NCBI GenBank assembly: GCA_017525605.1
Contig: JAFXSM010000013.1
Location: forward strand, 83,161 to 147,160
DNA: 64,000 bases
Direction: 5' to 3'
Source: Treponema sp.
Lineage (GTDB): Bacteria > Spirochaetota > Spirochaetia > Treponematales > Treponemataceae
Part shown: positions 24,676 through 33,707 of the stretch, piece by piece
Position numbering within the stretch: the first letter of the stretch is position 1
Layout of the letters: each line of letters starts with the position of its first letter
Position numbers and translations under genes: made by a program
Notes under the pieces: generated by a model
Database searches by the model: none
What the model was told of the DNA's origin: nothing
Seen by the model: the letters and a program-made list of their open reading frames with translations, nothing else

Positions 24676-25806
24676 ATGGAAACTATCAACGGTAATTTTT
24701 CGTCCGCGCTTGTTTTCTCTTCGAGTGCGGAAAAGTATGCGTTGTCGCAAGTCCAGGCGATTTGTGACAACGAGGTGTCGCTCGGCTCTTCCGTGAGGGT
24801 CATGTGCGACGTTCACCCGGGCAAAGTCGCCCCAATCGGGCTTACGATGACAATCGGGAAGCGGATTCTGCCGTATCTCGTGGGGCTCGACATCGGATGC
24901 GGAATGACGAGCGCGAAAATCACGAAGCATCGCGGAATGGAATTCAAAAAGCTCGACAGCGTAATCAGGGAAAATGTCCCGAGCGGATTTTCGGTCAGGA
25001 AAAGCGCGAACGACGTGCACAGGTTCATTTCGTCATTCGATTTTTCATCGCTCGACTGCTCGCGCCACGTTTCGGCGGAGAAAAACGCGCTCGCACTCGG
25101 GACTTTGGGCGGCGGAAACCATTTCATCGAGATCGACAAGGACGATGACGGGGAATTCTACATCACCGTGCATTCTGGAAGCCGGCATCTTGGGAAAGAA
25201 GTCGCGGACCACTACCTTCTTGAGGGAAGCAGAATCCTGAAGAAACGAAACGAGGAAGTTCCGTTCGAGCTGACGTACCTTGAGGGCGACATTATGGACT
25301 CTTACCTTCACGACATAGAAATCGTCCAAAAATTTGCGGAACTCAACAGGCTTTCGATAATCGATGAAATCGCGAAGGGAATGAAATGGAAGACTGACGA
25401 TCCGATTTCGTGCATCCACAACTACATCGATTTCAGGACTGAAAAACCGATTTTGCGGAAAGGCGCAGTTTCGGCACAGAACGGCGAGAAAGTCATAATC
25501 CCGATAAACATGCGCGACGGGATAATTCTCGGAACCGGAAAAGGAAACGCGGAATGGAATTTTTCTTCCCCGCACGGAGCCGGACGCGTGATGAACCGTG
25601 ACGACGTGAAGAAAAAATTCACAGTGAGCCAGTACAAAAGCGAGATGAAGGGAATCTATTCGTCATGCATCTCAAAAGGAACTCTCGACGAGGCACCTTT
25701 CGCATACAGGGGAATCTCGGAAATTCTCTCGGCTATAAATCCGACAGTCTCCGTGGAGAAAATCATCAAGCCTGTTTACAACTTCAAGGCGCAGAGCGAA
25801 TTCTAA
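24676..25806 (+). CDS. RtcB-type RNA ligase, short RtcB2 form
   Basis: 3'-phosphate/5'-hydroxyl RNA ligase of the RtcB family, GTP- and Mn-dependent. Ligands are visible: CDVHPGKVAPIG (D45, H47), GLDIGCGM (C75), GGGNHFIEID, HSGSRHLG and SPHGAGRVMNR (guanylylated histidine region). At 376 residues it is shorter than housekeeping RtcB. It is directly followed by prfH, the arrangement of RtcB2-PrfH modules reported to repair 16S rRNA cut in the decoding centre and rescue the stalled ribosome. The two are separated by 14 bases and probably cotranscribed. Confidence 0.92.
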   Translation: METINGNFSSALVFSSSAEKYALSQVQAICDNEVSLGSSVRVMCDVHPGKVAPIGLTMTIGKRILPYLVGLDIGCGMTSAKITKHRGMEFKKLDSVIRENVPSGFSVRKSANDVHRFISSFDFSSLDCSRHVSAEKNALALGTLGGGNHFIEIDKDDDGEFYITVHSGSRHLGKEVADHYLLEGSRILKKRNEEVPFELTYLEGDIMDSYLHDIEIVQKFAELNRLSIIDEIAKGMKWKTDDPISCIHNYIDFRTEKPILRKGAVSAQNGEKVIIPINMRDGIILGTGKGNAEWNFSSPHGAGRVMNRDDVKKKFTVSQYKSEMKGIYSSCISKGTLDEAPFAYRGISEILSAINPTVSVEKIIKPVYNFKAQSEF

Positions 25807-25820
25807 AAACGGAGGGAAAA

Positions 25821-26426
25821 ATGATTGTACAGATTTCTTCAGGGCAAGGCCCTTGCGAATGCGAGATTGCGGTACGGCTTCTTTTCGAATCCCTCGAAAA
25901 GGAATTCTCTTCGGACTCGCAAAAATTCAGCGTAATCTCGAAAAGCGAATCGAAATGGTGCAGCGGATTTTCTTCTATTATATTCCGCACCGAAAAAGAC
26001 ATTTCGTTTTTGGAAGGAAGCGTCGAATGGCAGTGCAAAAGTTTTCTGCGCCCGAACCACAAGCGGAAGAACTGGTTCATCGACGTGGCGGTTCTTCCTG
26101 ATTTGGAAGAAATTTCAAGCGACGGAAAAATCAGGTGGCAGTTTTTCCGCTCCGGCGGGAACGGCGGTCAGAACGTGAACAAAGTCGAGACCGGTGTCAG
26201 GCTCATTCACGTCCAGACCGGACTTTCCGTTACTTGCACGGAAGAGCGAAGCCAAAGCATGAACAGAAAACGTGCGATGGAAAAACTGAAAAAGCTTCTT
26301 GAAGACGCAACGCACAGTGCGGCGGACGAAACAAAATGCGAGCTGTGGGCGCACCACAAAAAGCTCGTCCGCGGGCAGGCTGTGCGAGTCTACGTCGGGA
26401 AGGATTTTGTCCTCAAAGAAAACTAG
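25821..26426 (+). CDS. prfH: Peptide chain release factor homologue PrfH
   Basis: 201 residues, with GGQ at 115-117 inside RSGGNGGQNVNKVETGVRL, the peptidyl-tRNA hydrolysis motif. The C-terminal half (TCTEERSQSMNRKRAMEKL) is like class I release factors. The codon-recognition domain is replaced by a compact N-terminal domain (PCECEIAVRLLFESLEKEF), as in PrfH rather than PrfA/PrfB. GGAGGG lies just before the ATG at 25821; a longer in-frame reading would run inside rtcB and is rejected. It ends overlapping the convergent TrxB-like gene by four bases. Confidence 0.93.
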   Translation: MIVQISSGQGPCECEIAVRLLFESLEKEFSSDSQKFSVISKSESKWCSGFSSIIFRTEKDISFLEGSVEWQCKSFLRPNHKRKNWFIDVAVLPDLEEISSDGKIRWQFFRSGGNGGQNVNKVETGVRLIHVQTGLSVTCTEERSQSMNRKRAMEKLKKLLEDATHSAADETKCELWAHHKKLVRGQAVRVYVGKDFVLKEN

Positions 26427-27340
26427 CGGAGAGAGCGGACATATTCGACCGCGCTGAGCCCTGCGACACCGCCTTCATAGACTGCCTTGCAGACCTGGAG
26501 AAGGCCGCCTGTCGCATTTCCGCAAGAGAAGATTCCGGGCGCATTCGTCGCCATCTTCTCGTTCACGGAAACTGAATCTCCGTTCAGGACAAGGCCGAGC
26601 TTTTTTGCAAAGTCGGCAGCACCGGCATTTCCGAGCGCGATGAAAACTCCGTCAAGAGAGATTTTCTCGCCGCCTAAGAATTCCACGCCGCCGACTTTGC
26701 CGTTTCCGTCTTCTGCCGCGAAAACTTTTGCAACTTTTCTTGAGTCAATTTTGATTTTTTCGGCGAGGGACGGATTTTTTGCAATCGCGTTTTTCACTTC
26801 GGAATCGTCCTTGCCGTCTGTCAAAATCGTGACGGAAGAAGCGATGTGGGAAAGGTGGGTTGCTTCCTCGACCGCGAAAGTTCCGTTTCCGATTACGGCG
26901 ACGTTTTTGCCTCTGTAGAAAAATCCGTCGCAGACCGCGCAATACGAAACGCCCTTGCCTTCGAAATCCGCGATTCCGTCAATCAGAGGTCGGAGCTTTT
27001 TGTTTCCGGTCGCAAGGATGATTGCAGAAGATGTATATTCGGAAGAAGCAGTTTTCACTGAATACGAAGCTTTTGGCGGCGGCGAAACAATCGCAATGTT
27101 CGTGACCTCTTCGTTTATTACGGCAACACCAAGATTTTTGGCCTGCTCGATTCCGCCGTCATACAAATCTTTTCCAGTAATTCCGTTCGGAAAGCCGTAG
27201 TAATTGTCGATTTTGTGAGCCTTCTCAAGCTGGCTTTCGCCAGAGTAAATCACGGCAACATTCAGATTTGCCCTTTTTGCATAGAGCGACGCGGAAATTC
27301 CCGCAGGCCCAGCCCCGATTATTATGACATCGTAATTCAT
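26423..27340 (-). CDS. Thioredoxin reductase-like flavoprotein
   Basis: 305 residues, FAD-dependent. The N-terminal FAD site is YDVIIIGAGPAGISASLYAK, the redox-active pair is C134/C137 (YCAVCDGFF), the second Rossmann motif is VAVIGNGTFAVEEA (148-161), and the C-terminal FAD contact is APGIFSCGNATGG. The GNGTFA motif lacks the GGGxSA/R pattern that binds NADPH in standard TrxB, so the electron donor may differ (ferredoxin or another). No thioredoxin gene lies beside it; glutathione peroxidase is next upstream on the same strand and might receive its reducing power. Confidence 0.85.
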   Translation of the reverse strand: MNYDVIIIGAGPAGISASLYAKRANLNVAVIYSGESQLEKAHKIDNYYGFPNGITGKDLYDGGIEQAKNLGVAVINEEVTNIAIVSPPPKASYSVKTASSEYTSSAIILATGNKKLRPLIDGIADFEGKGVSYCAVCDGFFYRGKNVAVIGNGTFAVEEATHLSHIASSVTILTDGKDDSEVKNAIAKNPSLAEKIKIDSRKVAKVFAAEDGNGKVGGVEFLGGEKISLDGVFIALGNAGAADFAKKLGLVLNGDSVSVNEKMATNAPGIFSCGNATGGLLQVCKAVYEGGVAGLSAVEYVRSLR

Positions 27341-27413
27341 CGTTTTCCTCCTACAAACTCATATCTCAAAGCCCCCGAAGACCGAAATCTTCGGAGACTC
27401 CGCACTGCAAAAA

Positions 27414-27953
27414 CTACAAGAGCTTTTCGATGCTCTCCACGATTTTGTCCGGCTCGACAGTAGACTCAAACCTGTCGATTACGTTGCCTTCCCTATCGAC
27501 GAGGAACTTCGTGAAATTCCACTTGATGTTCGCATTGTTCTTGAAGTCAGGGTCGATTTTTCCGACGACAGTGTTCATCAGAACGCCCTTGAGACCTGTG
27601 AATCCCTTGAACCCCTGCTGGCTTTTGAGGAACGTGTACAGCGGAATCTCGTTCGCTCCGTTGACCTCGATTTTCTTGAAGTTGTCGAAGCTCGTCTTGT
27701 ACTTGAGCTGGCAGAATTCGTGGATTTGATTGTCGTCGCCTGGGGCTTGATGACCGAACTGGTCGCACGGGAAGTCGAGGATTTCAAGACCGCGCTCGTG
27801 ATATTTCTGCCAAAGCTCCTCAAGTCCCTTGTACTGCGGAGTGAAACCGCATCCAGTCGCCGTGTTCACGATGAGAAGAACCTTGCCTTTGAAAGTTTCC
27901 ATTGAAACGTCATTTCCGTGTCTGTCTTTTACAGTGTAATCATAAATTGCCAT
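27414..27953 (-). CDS. Glutathione peroxidase family (thiol peroxidase)
   Basis: 179 residues of the BsaA/Gpx family, which reduces peroxides, in bacteria usually with thioredoxin as donor. The peroxidatic Cys35 lies in NTATGCGFTPQY, and the Gln (FPCDQFGHQAPG) and Trp-Asn (IKWNFTKFLVDREG) partners are present, so the tetrad is complete. It is a cysteine form with no in-frame TGA for selenocysteine. It stands upstream of the TrxB-like gene on the same strand, consistent with an oxidative-defence pair, although 70 bases with a CCGAAGA/TCTTCGG hairpin separate them. Confidence 0.93.
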   Translation of the reverse strand: MAIYDYTVKDRHGNDVSMETFKGKVLLIVNTATGCGFTPQYKGLEELWQKYHERGLEILDFPCDQFGHQAPGDDNQIHEFCQLKYKTSFDNFKKIEVNGANEIPLYTFLKSQQGFKGFTGLKGVLMNTVVGKIDPDFKNNANIKWNFTKFLVDREGNVIDRFESTVEPDKIVESIEKLL

Positions 27954-28127
27954 ATTTTTGCCTCCATAAGATTTTTCTTTTGAACTTCGTTTATCTTTCC
28001 GAAACTCATTTATATTTAATTAAATTATATTGTACACAATTAAATATTGTCAACTACAATTTTGAAAATTTCGAAAACAAATTTTCAATTTTTATTTTCC
28101 GAATTTCCACTCTGACTTTTGACTAGT

Positions 28128-28172
28128 TCTCAATTCTCAGTTTTCAGTTCTGCACTCTCAACTCTCAACTTC
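28128..28172. repeat. Low-complexity CTCAA/TTCAG repeat
   Basis: Imperfect tandem copies of a 6-7 base word (TCTCAA, TTCAGT, TCTCAA, TCTCAACT) just after the diguanylate cyclase gene in its direction of transcription. The wider gap 27954-28172 is very AT-rich, holds the glutathione peroxidase promoter region, and shows no gene. Confidence 0.45.
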
Positions 28173-29612
28173 CTAGTCCACTCTGTTCGCGTGCATTGCT
28201 TTTTTGCTTTCGTACATCGCTTGGTCTGCACGCTTGAAAACGCTTGAGGTGCCGACGTCGATTTTCGGGTCGTAGAACGCAACGCCGATTGCGGCGGAAA
28301 CTTTTTCCCACGGAGAAAGGGTGTCGTCGCATGAGATTGACTCAATCGTCTTTCGGAAAAGGAGGACGAGGCCGTTAACGTCGAGGAGGTCGCGATTTTT
28401 CAGGATGACTACGAATTCGTCGCCGCCGATTCTGAACACGGGGGAATGCTCGAATATCGTGCAGACGAGGAAGCAGAGCTTTTTTATCGCCAAGTTTCCC
28501 TTGTCGTGGCCGTATGTGTCGTTCAGTTTTTTGAGATAATTCAGGTCAATCATCGCGATTCCGAACGAATCGAGGCTCTTGCTTTTCAAATCGGCTTCGA
28601 GTCTTTTTATCTCGTTGTCGTATGCAGTCTTGTTTCTGATTCCCGTAAGAGAATCCTTGTTCGCAAGCTCGCTCAGCTGGTTCGCCCGCTGCCGCATCAT
28701 CTCCGCATCGATTTCAGCCTTGACGATATTCTCGACGTAATCGCGCATATCGGCTGCCATCTGATTGACGGCGGACGCAAGGCTAGAGACTTCGTTTTTC
28801 GCGTTTATCTCAGGAGGCTCAAACGTGAGCTCGCTGATGCTCCTCTGACCGTGGCTCTTCTTCGCAAAGCCGACAACGCCTTTTTCAAGAAGCATAATCG
28901 GGGTCGTGACATTATGCCGAATCCAAAGGAGAAAAATGGACGTAAAGAGAAAGCCGAGGAGGATAATCAGGATGAAAGTTATGAAAGTCCTGCTTCGAAT
29001 GAGTTTCTGAACCTCGGAGATATCGACATCGACGCAGAGAAGCGCGTATGCGTTTTCGGAAGAATCATAAAGAGGAAGCGCACCGGTGTAATCAGAGCCC
29101 CACTCTGTCGCCTCGACATGGAAAACAATTTCGTGCTGGTTCATTATGTAGAAAAGCCTGTCAACAGTCTCGTCGTCGTACTCGTCATCCGAAACCCAGC
29201 CGAGATAGAGATTCCCCTCGGTATCGACATACCTGTCATAATAATTCTCAGCAGAGACGACGCTCATTATTTTTCCTTTCCCGTCCTCACGAAGCGGAAC
29301 GAGAATGTACAGATAATGAATGTCGAAATCTTCTTTTATATCGTCCATGAACCGCACAAGGTCGTCATACTCCTCGCTTTTCTGGAGAGTCCTCGTGCAT
29401 TCTGCAAGGTCATCATCGTCAATCTTCTTGTCAACATAGCGTATTATGTCGGTGATGAAAGCCTCGTAACGCTGGTAGAGGGAACGCCTGAAAGAGAAAT
29501 AGCTCATAATCCCGAGGACGAAGCACAACGCAACGATGAAAAGAATGCAGCCGGCAGTTATGCTGTGCCACAGAGGTCTTATCGGTGCATTTTCTGTCTT
29601 GCCATCTTCCAT
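28173..29612 (-). CDS. Membrane-bound sensory diguanylate cyclase (GGDEF)
   Basis: 479 residues. There are two membrane segments (about 15-38 and 213-236) with a 170-residue extracytoplasmic sensory domain between them that looks Cache-like. A HAMP-like linker follows (WIRHNVTTPIMLLEKGVVGF), then a coiled coil, and a C-terminal GGDEF domain with FRIGGDEFVVIL intact and LTGIRNKTAYDNE at its start. It should make cyclic di-GMP on an external cue. No EAL domain. The start at 29612 follows GGGGGAACG. The gene upstream (29630) ends 17 bases away, so they may be cotranscribed. Confidence 0.92.
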   Translation of the reverse strand: MEDGKTENAPIRPLWHSITAGCILFIVALCFVLGIMSYFSFRRSLYQRYEAFITDIIRYVDKKIDDDDLAECTRTLQKSEEYDDLVRFMDDIKEDFDIHYLYILVPLREDGKGKIMSVVSAENYYDRYVDTEGNLYLGWVSDDEYDDETVDRLFYIMNQHEIVFHVEATEWGSDYTGALPLYDSSENAYALLCVDVDISEVQKLIRSRTFITFILIILLGFLFTSIFLLWIRHNVTTPIMLLEKGVVGFAKKSHGQRSISELTFEPPEINAKNEVSSLASAVNQMAADMRDYVENIVKAEIDAEMMRQRANQLSELANKDSLTGIRNKTAYDNEIKRLEADLKSKSLDSFGIAMIDLNYLKKLNDTYGHDKGNLAIKKLCFLVCTIFEHSPVFRIGGDEFVVILKNRDLLDVNGLVLLFRKTIESISCDDTLSPWEKVSAAIGVAFYDPKIDVGTSSVFKRADQAMYESKKAMHANRVD

Positions 29613-29629
29613 AAACGTTCCCCCAAAAA

Positions 29630-30202
29630 TCAATCTCTAGTGTATCTTGCCCTTTCTCCGCCGATGAGCTTCGGCCGGGAGTAAGCGGCTACAACGGTTG
29701 CGCATCCGATTTTCGAATCGAAATGGACAGGAACCGCGACGCTTTTAAGATGCATTCCGATCATCGTAAGACCGATGTCGATTCCGGCCGATGCCTGGAT
29801 TTTCTCGACGACGACTGGCTTTGAAAAACCGTAATATGCGGCAGTCGCAAGTGAGCCGCCGCCATGCGCCCACGGAACGACGCTTACTTCATCAAGCGAA
29901 TATTTTTGAGCGCACGCAGATTCGACCACGAGAGCACGGTTGAGATGCTCGCAGCACTGGCACGCAAGGAAAAGCCCTTTTTCGCCGCAGATTTTTTTTG
30001 CAGTCTCAAAAACCGCTTTTCCGGCTTCCGCACTCGAATCCTTACCGATTTTTCCGCCTACAATTTCGCTCGACGAGCAGCCGACAACAAAAATCGAACC
30101 GTTTTTCTGCGGATGCGAATCCAAAAACGAGCGGATTAAATTCTCCGCCTCAGACCTGATTTTTTCAGAATCGAAAATTTCGTCCATAAAAAGAACCGCC
30201 AT
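29630..30202 (-). CDS. TIGR01440/DUF436 (YwlG) family protein
   Basis: About 190 residues. Family features seen are FVVGCSSSEIVGGKIGKDSS, then the cysteine-rich LACQCCEHLNRALVVE, VPWAHGGGSLATAAY and DIGLTMIGMHLKSVAVPV. The family is widespread in Firmicutes and spirochaetes, and its function is not established. The start is ambiguous between 30202 (MAVLF) and 30187 (MDEIFD); the latter has a better-spaced GGCGG. Confidence 0.88.
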   Translation of the reverse strand: MAVLFMDEIFDSEKIRSEAENLIRSFLDSHPQKNGSIFVVGCSSSEIVGGKIGKDSSAEAGKAVFETAKKICGEKGLFLACQCCEHLNRALVVESACAQKYSLDEVSVVPWAHGGGSLATAAYYGFSKPVVVEKIQASAGIDIGLTMIGMHLKSVAVPVHFDSKIGCATVVAAYSRPKLIGGERARYTRD

Positions 30203-30291
30203 AAATTTCAATGTTTATTAAATAAAATCGGCTTAAAGTATATCACACTTTTTATGTTCAAAACCGGGCGGATTCGACGAATGAACGAAAT

Positions 30292-30345
30292 TCATCTTAC
30301 GACGCGGTTCTTGCCGCTCCGTTTTTCTTCGTAGCGTTGTCCGCG
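30292..30345 (-). pseudogene. C-terminal scrap of a GGDEF protein
   Basis: On the minus strand 17 residues GQRYEEKRSGKNRVVR then stop, which is the characteristic end of diguanylate cyclase domains (YxxKxxGKNRV). Nothing upstream in this frame continues the domain, so it is a deletion remnant. It lies in the otherwise gene-free stretch 30212-30575. Confidence 0.5.
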
Positions 30346-30375
30346 ATATTCACTTTTCTGTGATAAACTACAAAA

Positions 30376-30477
30376 TTGACTGAGCTTCGACAATTCGAAA
30401 AGGAACTGCCAAAATGGAGCGACAAGGAAAGCGAATTGATTGAAAAGCTTGAAGACGAGGACAAAAACAAAAAGTAG
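30376..30477 (+). pseudogene. Short acidic/basic peptide frame, probable gene-end remnant
   Basis: A TTG-started frame of 33 codons ends in KWSDKESELIEKLEDEDKNKK and is followed by a good terminator at 30501-30556. The highly charged helical tail looks like a real C-terminus whose upstream part was lost next to the GGDEF scrap. There is no ribosome site. No family can be assigned. Confidence 0.35.
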
Positions 30478-30500
30478 CCCTCTGAAATATCAAATATGAA

Positions 30501-30556
30501 AAACTCCAGCGGTCGCATTTTGAAAATGTCAGGCTTGACCGCTGGAGTTTTTTTTA
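30501..30556. terminator. Bidirectional intrinsic terminator near argS 3' end
   Basis: A 12-base perfect stem ACTCCAGCGGTC / GACCGCTGGAGT with a 22-base loop, followed by T8 on the plus strand and flanked by A-rich sequence that gives a T run on the minus strand. On the minus strand it lies 20 bases after the argS stop. Confidence 0.88.
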
Positions 30557-30575
30557 TGCCGATTTTAAATTCAGA

Positions 30576-32423
30576 TTACATTCTTTCAAGATACGGCACG
30601 AGAACAAGTCCCATCGCTTCCTTGAGAACACGGAGCGTCGCGCCTGCAAGTGTGAGGCGGGCTTTTTTCAAATCCTCGTCGTCGCTTCCGAGAATCGGGC
30701 ACTCCTGGTAGAACTTCGAGAAGAGTTTCGCGACGTCGTAGATGTAGCCCGTGACGACGGAAGAATCGAAGTTTTCTGCGGCACGGCGGATTGTCTCCGG
30801 GTACTCGCCGAGCTTCTTGAGCAAATCCCATTCCTCGTCCGCGCTCAAAAGTTTTGCGGCTTCGGCTGGCGGCATCGCTTTCACGCCGGATTCCTCTGCT
30901 TTTCGGAGAATCGAAGCGATGCGCGCGCCCATGTACTGCAAATACGGTCCCGTGTTTCCGTTGAACGAAAGGGATTCCTCCGGATTGAAAATCATGTCCT
31001 TAATCGGAGAAACCTGGAGAAGATAGTAATGCAATGCGGCAAGCGCGACTTTCTCGGCAACCTCGTTCGCATCTCCAACGTCTTCCTCGCGTCCGCGCTC
31101 CTTTATCGCCTTGAGGGCATCGTCGCGGAGTGAATCGATGAGGTCGTCAGCATCGACGACAGTTCCCTCGCGGCTCTTCATTCTTCCGTTCGGCAAATTC
31201 ACAAGTCCGTAGCTCAAGTGGTAAAGTTTTTCCGCCCAGTCGAATCCGAGCTTCTTCAAAATGTAGAAGAGGACTTTGAAATGGAAAATCTGCTCGCTCG
31301 CAACGACGTACACGAGCTGGTTGAACGCCCAGTCCTTGTGTCGTGAAATCGCAGTTCCGATATCCTGCGTGATGTAAACGCTCGTTCCGTCTTTTCTAAG
31401 AAGAACTTTCTCGTGGTCTTCGCCGTCCTTGCCCTTTCCGACTGCCTCGGTAACGTCAACGCGGACCGAACCGTCATCAGCCTTGAAGAACACACCCTTC
31501 TCAAGTCCCTTCATGATTTCGTCCTTGCCCTTGAGGTAGGTCTCGCTTTCAAAATAGAACTTGTCGAACGAAACGCCCGTCCTGTCGTATGTGACCTTCA
31601 CGCCGTCGAACGTCCACTTGTTCATCATCTCCCAGAGCTTTCGCGTTTCCTCGTCGCCTGCTTCCCATTTTCTAAGCATTTCCTCAGCCATCTCCTGTGC
31701 CTCAGGATGCGCGGTCTCAGGCTTGTCTTTTTCGCCCTTGAGATACTTGTCAAATTCGACGTAGCACTGGCCGACGAAATGGTCTCCCTTCATGCCGAGC
31801 TTCTCTGGAGTGTCGCCGTTTTTCTCGTGGAAGAGCTTGTACGCGAGCATCGATTTGCAGATGTGGATTCCGCGGTTGTTGATGAGGTCAACCTTGAATA
31901 CCTCTGCGCCGGCTTTTTTGAGGATTCTTGAGACGGACTCGCCGAGAGCGTCGTTTCTAAGATGACCGAGATGGAGCGGCTTGTTCGTGTTCGGCGAAGA
32001 AAATTCAATCATGACTTTTCTTCCGTCAAGGAACGGTTTTCCGTCGGAGTCGAGAGTTCCGTATTTTTCGCCCTCAAATTCGATTTTTGAAAGGATTGAA
32101 GCTGCGGAAGAGCTTTTGTCGAGCTTCACGTTGACGTAAGGGCCGACTGCGAGGATTTCGCCTATCGATGACGCTTTTGACGAAAGTTCCTGGTTCGACT
32201 TGATAACGCTCACAACTTCCGATGCGACTGCGGCAGGATTGCTCCCGAATGATTTCGCAAAAACGAACATCGGGATTCCGAGGTCGCCCATTTCAGGCTT
32301 CGGAGGATTCACGACTGCGGCTTTCTCGAAAAGTGCCGAATCGATTTCCACATTCTTATCAGCTTTCAGAGAATTGATTGCGGAAACAACAAGATTTTTG
32401 AATTCAATTTTTGAGTCAGACAT
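30576..32423 (-). CDS. argS: Arginyl-tRNA synthetase
   Basis: Charges tRNA-Arg. 615 residues, class I synthetase. The HIGH-type motif is KPLHLGHLRND, the KMSKS-equivalent is GRMKSREGTV, and the N-terminal Add1 domain and C-terminal DALR anticodon-binding domain (LQYMGARIASILRKAEE to the end, with ECPILGSDDEDLKKARL) are present. It is flanked downstream by a terminator and preceded by an AAGGAAAA ribosome site identical to that of cimA. Confidence 0.97.
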   Translation of the reverse strand: MSDSKIEFKNLVVSAINSLKADKNVEIDSALFEKAAVVNPPKPEMGDLGIPMFVFAKSFGSNPAAVASEVVSVIKSNQELSSKASSIGEILAVGPYVNVKLDKSSSAASILSKIEFEGEKYGTLDSDGKPFLDGRKVMIEFSSPNTNKPLHLGHLRNDALGESVSRILKKAGAEVFKVDLINNRGIHICKSMLAYKLFHEKNGDTPEKLGMKGDHFVGQCYVEFDKYLKGEKDKPETAHPEAQEMAEEMLRKWEAGDEETRKLWEMMNKWTFDGVKVTYDRTGVSFDKFYFESETYLKGKDEIMKGLEKGVFFKADDGSVRVDVTEAVGKGKDGEDHEKVLLRKDGTSVYITQDIGTAISRHKDWAFNQLVYVVASEQIFHFKVLFYILKKLGFDWAEKLYHLSYGLVNLPNGRMKSREGTVVDADDLIDSLRDDALKAIKERGREEDVGDANEVAEKVALAALHYYLLQVSPIKDMIFNPEESLSFNGNTGPYLQYMGARIASILRKAEESGVKAMPPAEAAKLLSADEEWDLLKKLGEYPETIRRAAENFDSSVVTGYIYDVAKLFSKFYQECPILGSDDEDLKKARLTLAGATLRVLKEAMGLVLVPYLERM

Positions 32424-32530
32424 AATTTTATTTTTCCTTAAAAAGTGTATTCGCTCATTCTATACTTTATGACCAGTTTTCGATTATTATAAAAAATCAC
32501 ACTTCATTTTACTAGTAAAGGAGTTATGCC

Positions 32531-33679
32531 GTGGCTAAGTTAGACACAACGGTAATCGACCAATACATCGACGATTTGATGACAAAATCAACAGCGGAAG
32601 TTCCTGTCTGGAACATCGAAAAAGCACGCGCAGGAAAAAAATCCGGCTGGGACTACATAGACGGATGCATGATAATGGCTCTTCTTGAGCTATACGACAC
32701 GAGCAAAGACGAGAAATATCTCAAATTCGCAGATTATTACGAAGATTTCAGAATCAGCGATGACGGAACAATCAACGGCTACAAGAAAGACGAGTGGAAC
32801 ATCGACAACATAAACGGCGGAAAGAACCTATTCACTCTCTACAGCCTGACAAAAAAAGAAAAATACAGGAAGGCTTTGGACAATCTTTATGACCAGGTTG
32901 TCCGCCAGCCGCGCACGAAAGAAGGAAACTTCTGGCACAAGGCAATCTATCCGAACCAGGTCTGGCTTGACGGACTCTACATGGGACAGCCGTTCTACAT
33001 GGAGTACGAAGCTACGTTCAACGAGTCGAAAAACATCGACGACATCTACAGGCAGTTCTTCAACGTGGAGAAAATAATGAAGGATTCCGTGACAGGCCTT
33101 TACTATCACGGATACGACAGCGAGAAAAAGATGTTCTGGGCTGACAAAAGCACAGGATTGAGCAGAAACTTCTGGCTCCGCGCGCTCGGCTGGTTCTCAA
33201 TGGCAATGCTCGACACGCTGAACAAAGCCCCAGACAGAGGAAGCGAACAGTGGAACCACCTCAAAAAGATGTTCACAGACCTCCAGTTCTCAATGCTGAA
33301 ATTCCAGGACGAGAGCGGAATGTGGTATCAGGTGCCGAACAAGCCTAGAGAGGGAAAGAATTACCTTGAGACATCTGGAACTGCGATTTTCGCATATTCG
33401 CTGATGAAGGGATTCCGCACGCAGATTCTTGACGCGCCTGAATTGCAGGGCGCGGGCGTGAAAGCGTTCAAGGGAATCTGCGAGAAATACCTTTCGACGG
33501 AAGGCGGAAAGCTCGGGCTCGACGGAATCTGCCTTGTCGCAGGACTCGGCCCTGACAAATCGCCAAGAAGGGACGGAAGCTTCGAGTATTACATGAGCGA
33601 GCCGATTGTAAAGGACGACGCGAAAGGCGTAGGCCCTTTCATCCTCGCATACAACGAGTTCAACCTGATTGCAAACTAA
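32531..33679 (+). CDS. GH105 unsaturated rhamnogalacturonyl/glucuronyl hydrolase
   Basis: 382 residues with no signal peptide, so cytoplasmic. The family opening with KSGWDYIDGCMIMALLELY, the catalytic-region WLDGLYMGQPFYMEYEA (the D of WLDG is the general acid in YteR/RhiN) and GLSRNFWLRALGWFSMAMLD followed later by NYLETSGTAIFAYSLMKG are present. It removes the unsaturated sugar from lyase products of pectin or related uronides. The start is a GTG at 32531 with AAAGGAG upstream; an ATG five bases earlier is out of frame. It stands alone with no other pectin genes near, suggesting use of oligomers released by others. Confidence 0.92.
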   Translation: MAKLDTTVIDQYIDDLMTKSTAEVPVWNIEKARAGKKSGWDYIDGCMIMALLELYDTSKDEKYLKFADYYEDFRISDDGTINGYKKDEWNIDNINGGKNLFTLYSLTKKEKYRKALDNLYDQVVRQPRTKEGNFWHKAIYPNQVWLDGLYMGQPFYMEYEATFNESKNIDDIYRQFFNVEKIMKDSVTGLYYHGYDSEKKMFWADKSTGLSRNFWLRALGWFSMAMLDTLNKAPDRGSEQWNHLKKMFTDLQFSMLKFQDESGMWYQVPNKPREGKNYLETSGTAIFAYSLMKGFRTQILDAPELQGAGVKAFKGICEKYLSTEGGKLGLDGICLVAGLGPDKSPRRDGSFEYYMSEPIVKDDAKGVGPFILAYNEFNLIAN

Positions 33680-33707
33680 CTTGATTGCGGATCAAAACGT
33701 TTTTTAA

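Noticed and set aside
28446..29684. A 412-codon plus-strand frame opposite the diguanylate cyclase gene
   Set aside because: It is antisense to a gene with intact GGDEF and membrane segments; long antisense frames arise here from the codon pattern of GC-balanced genes.
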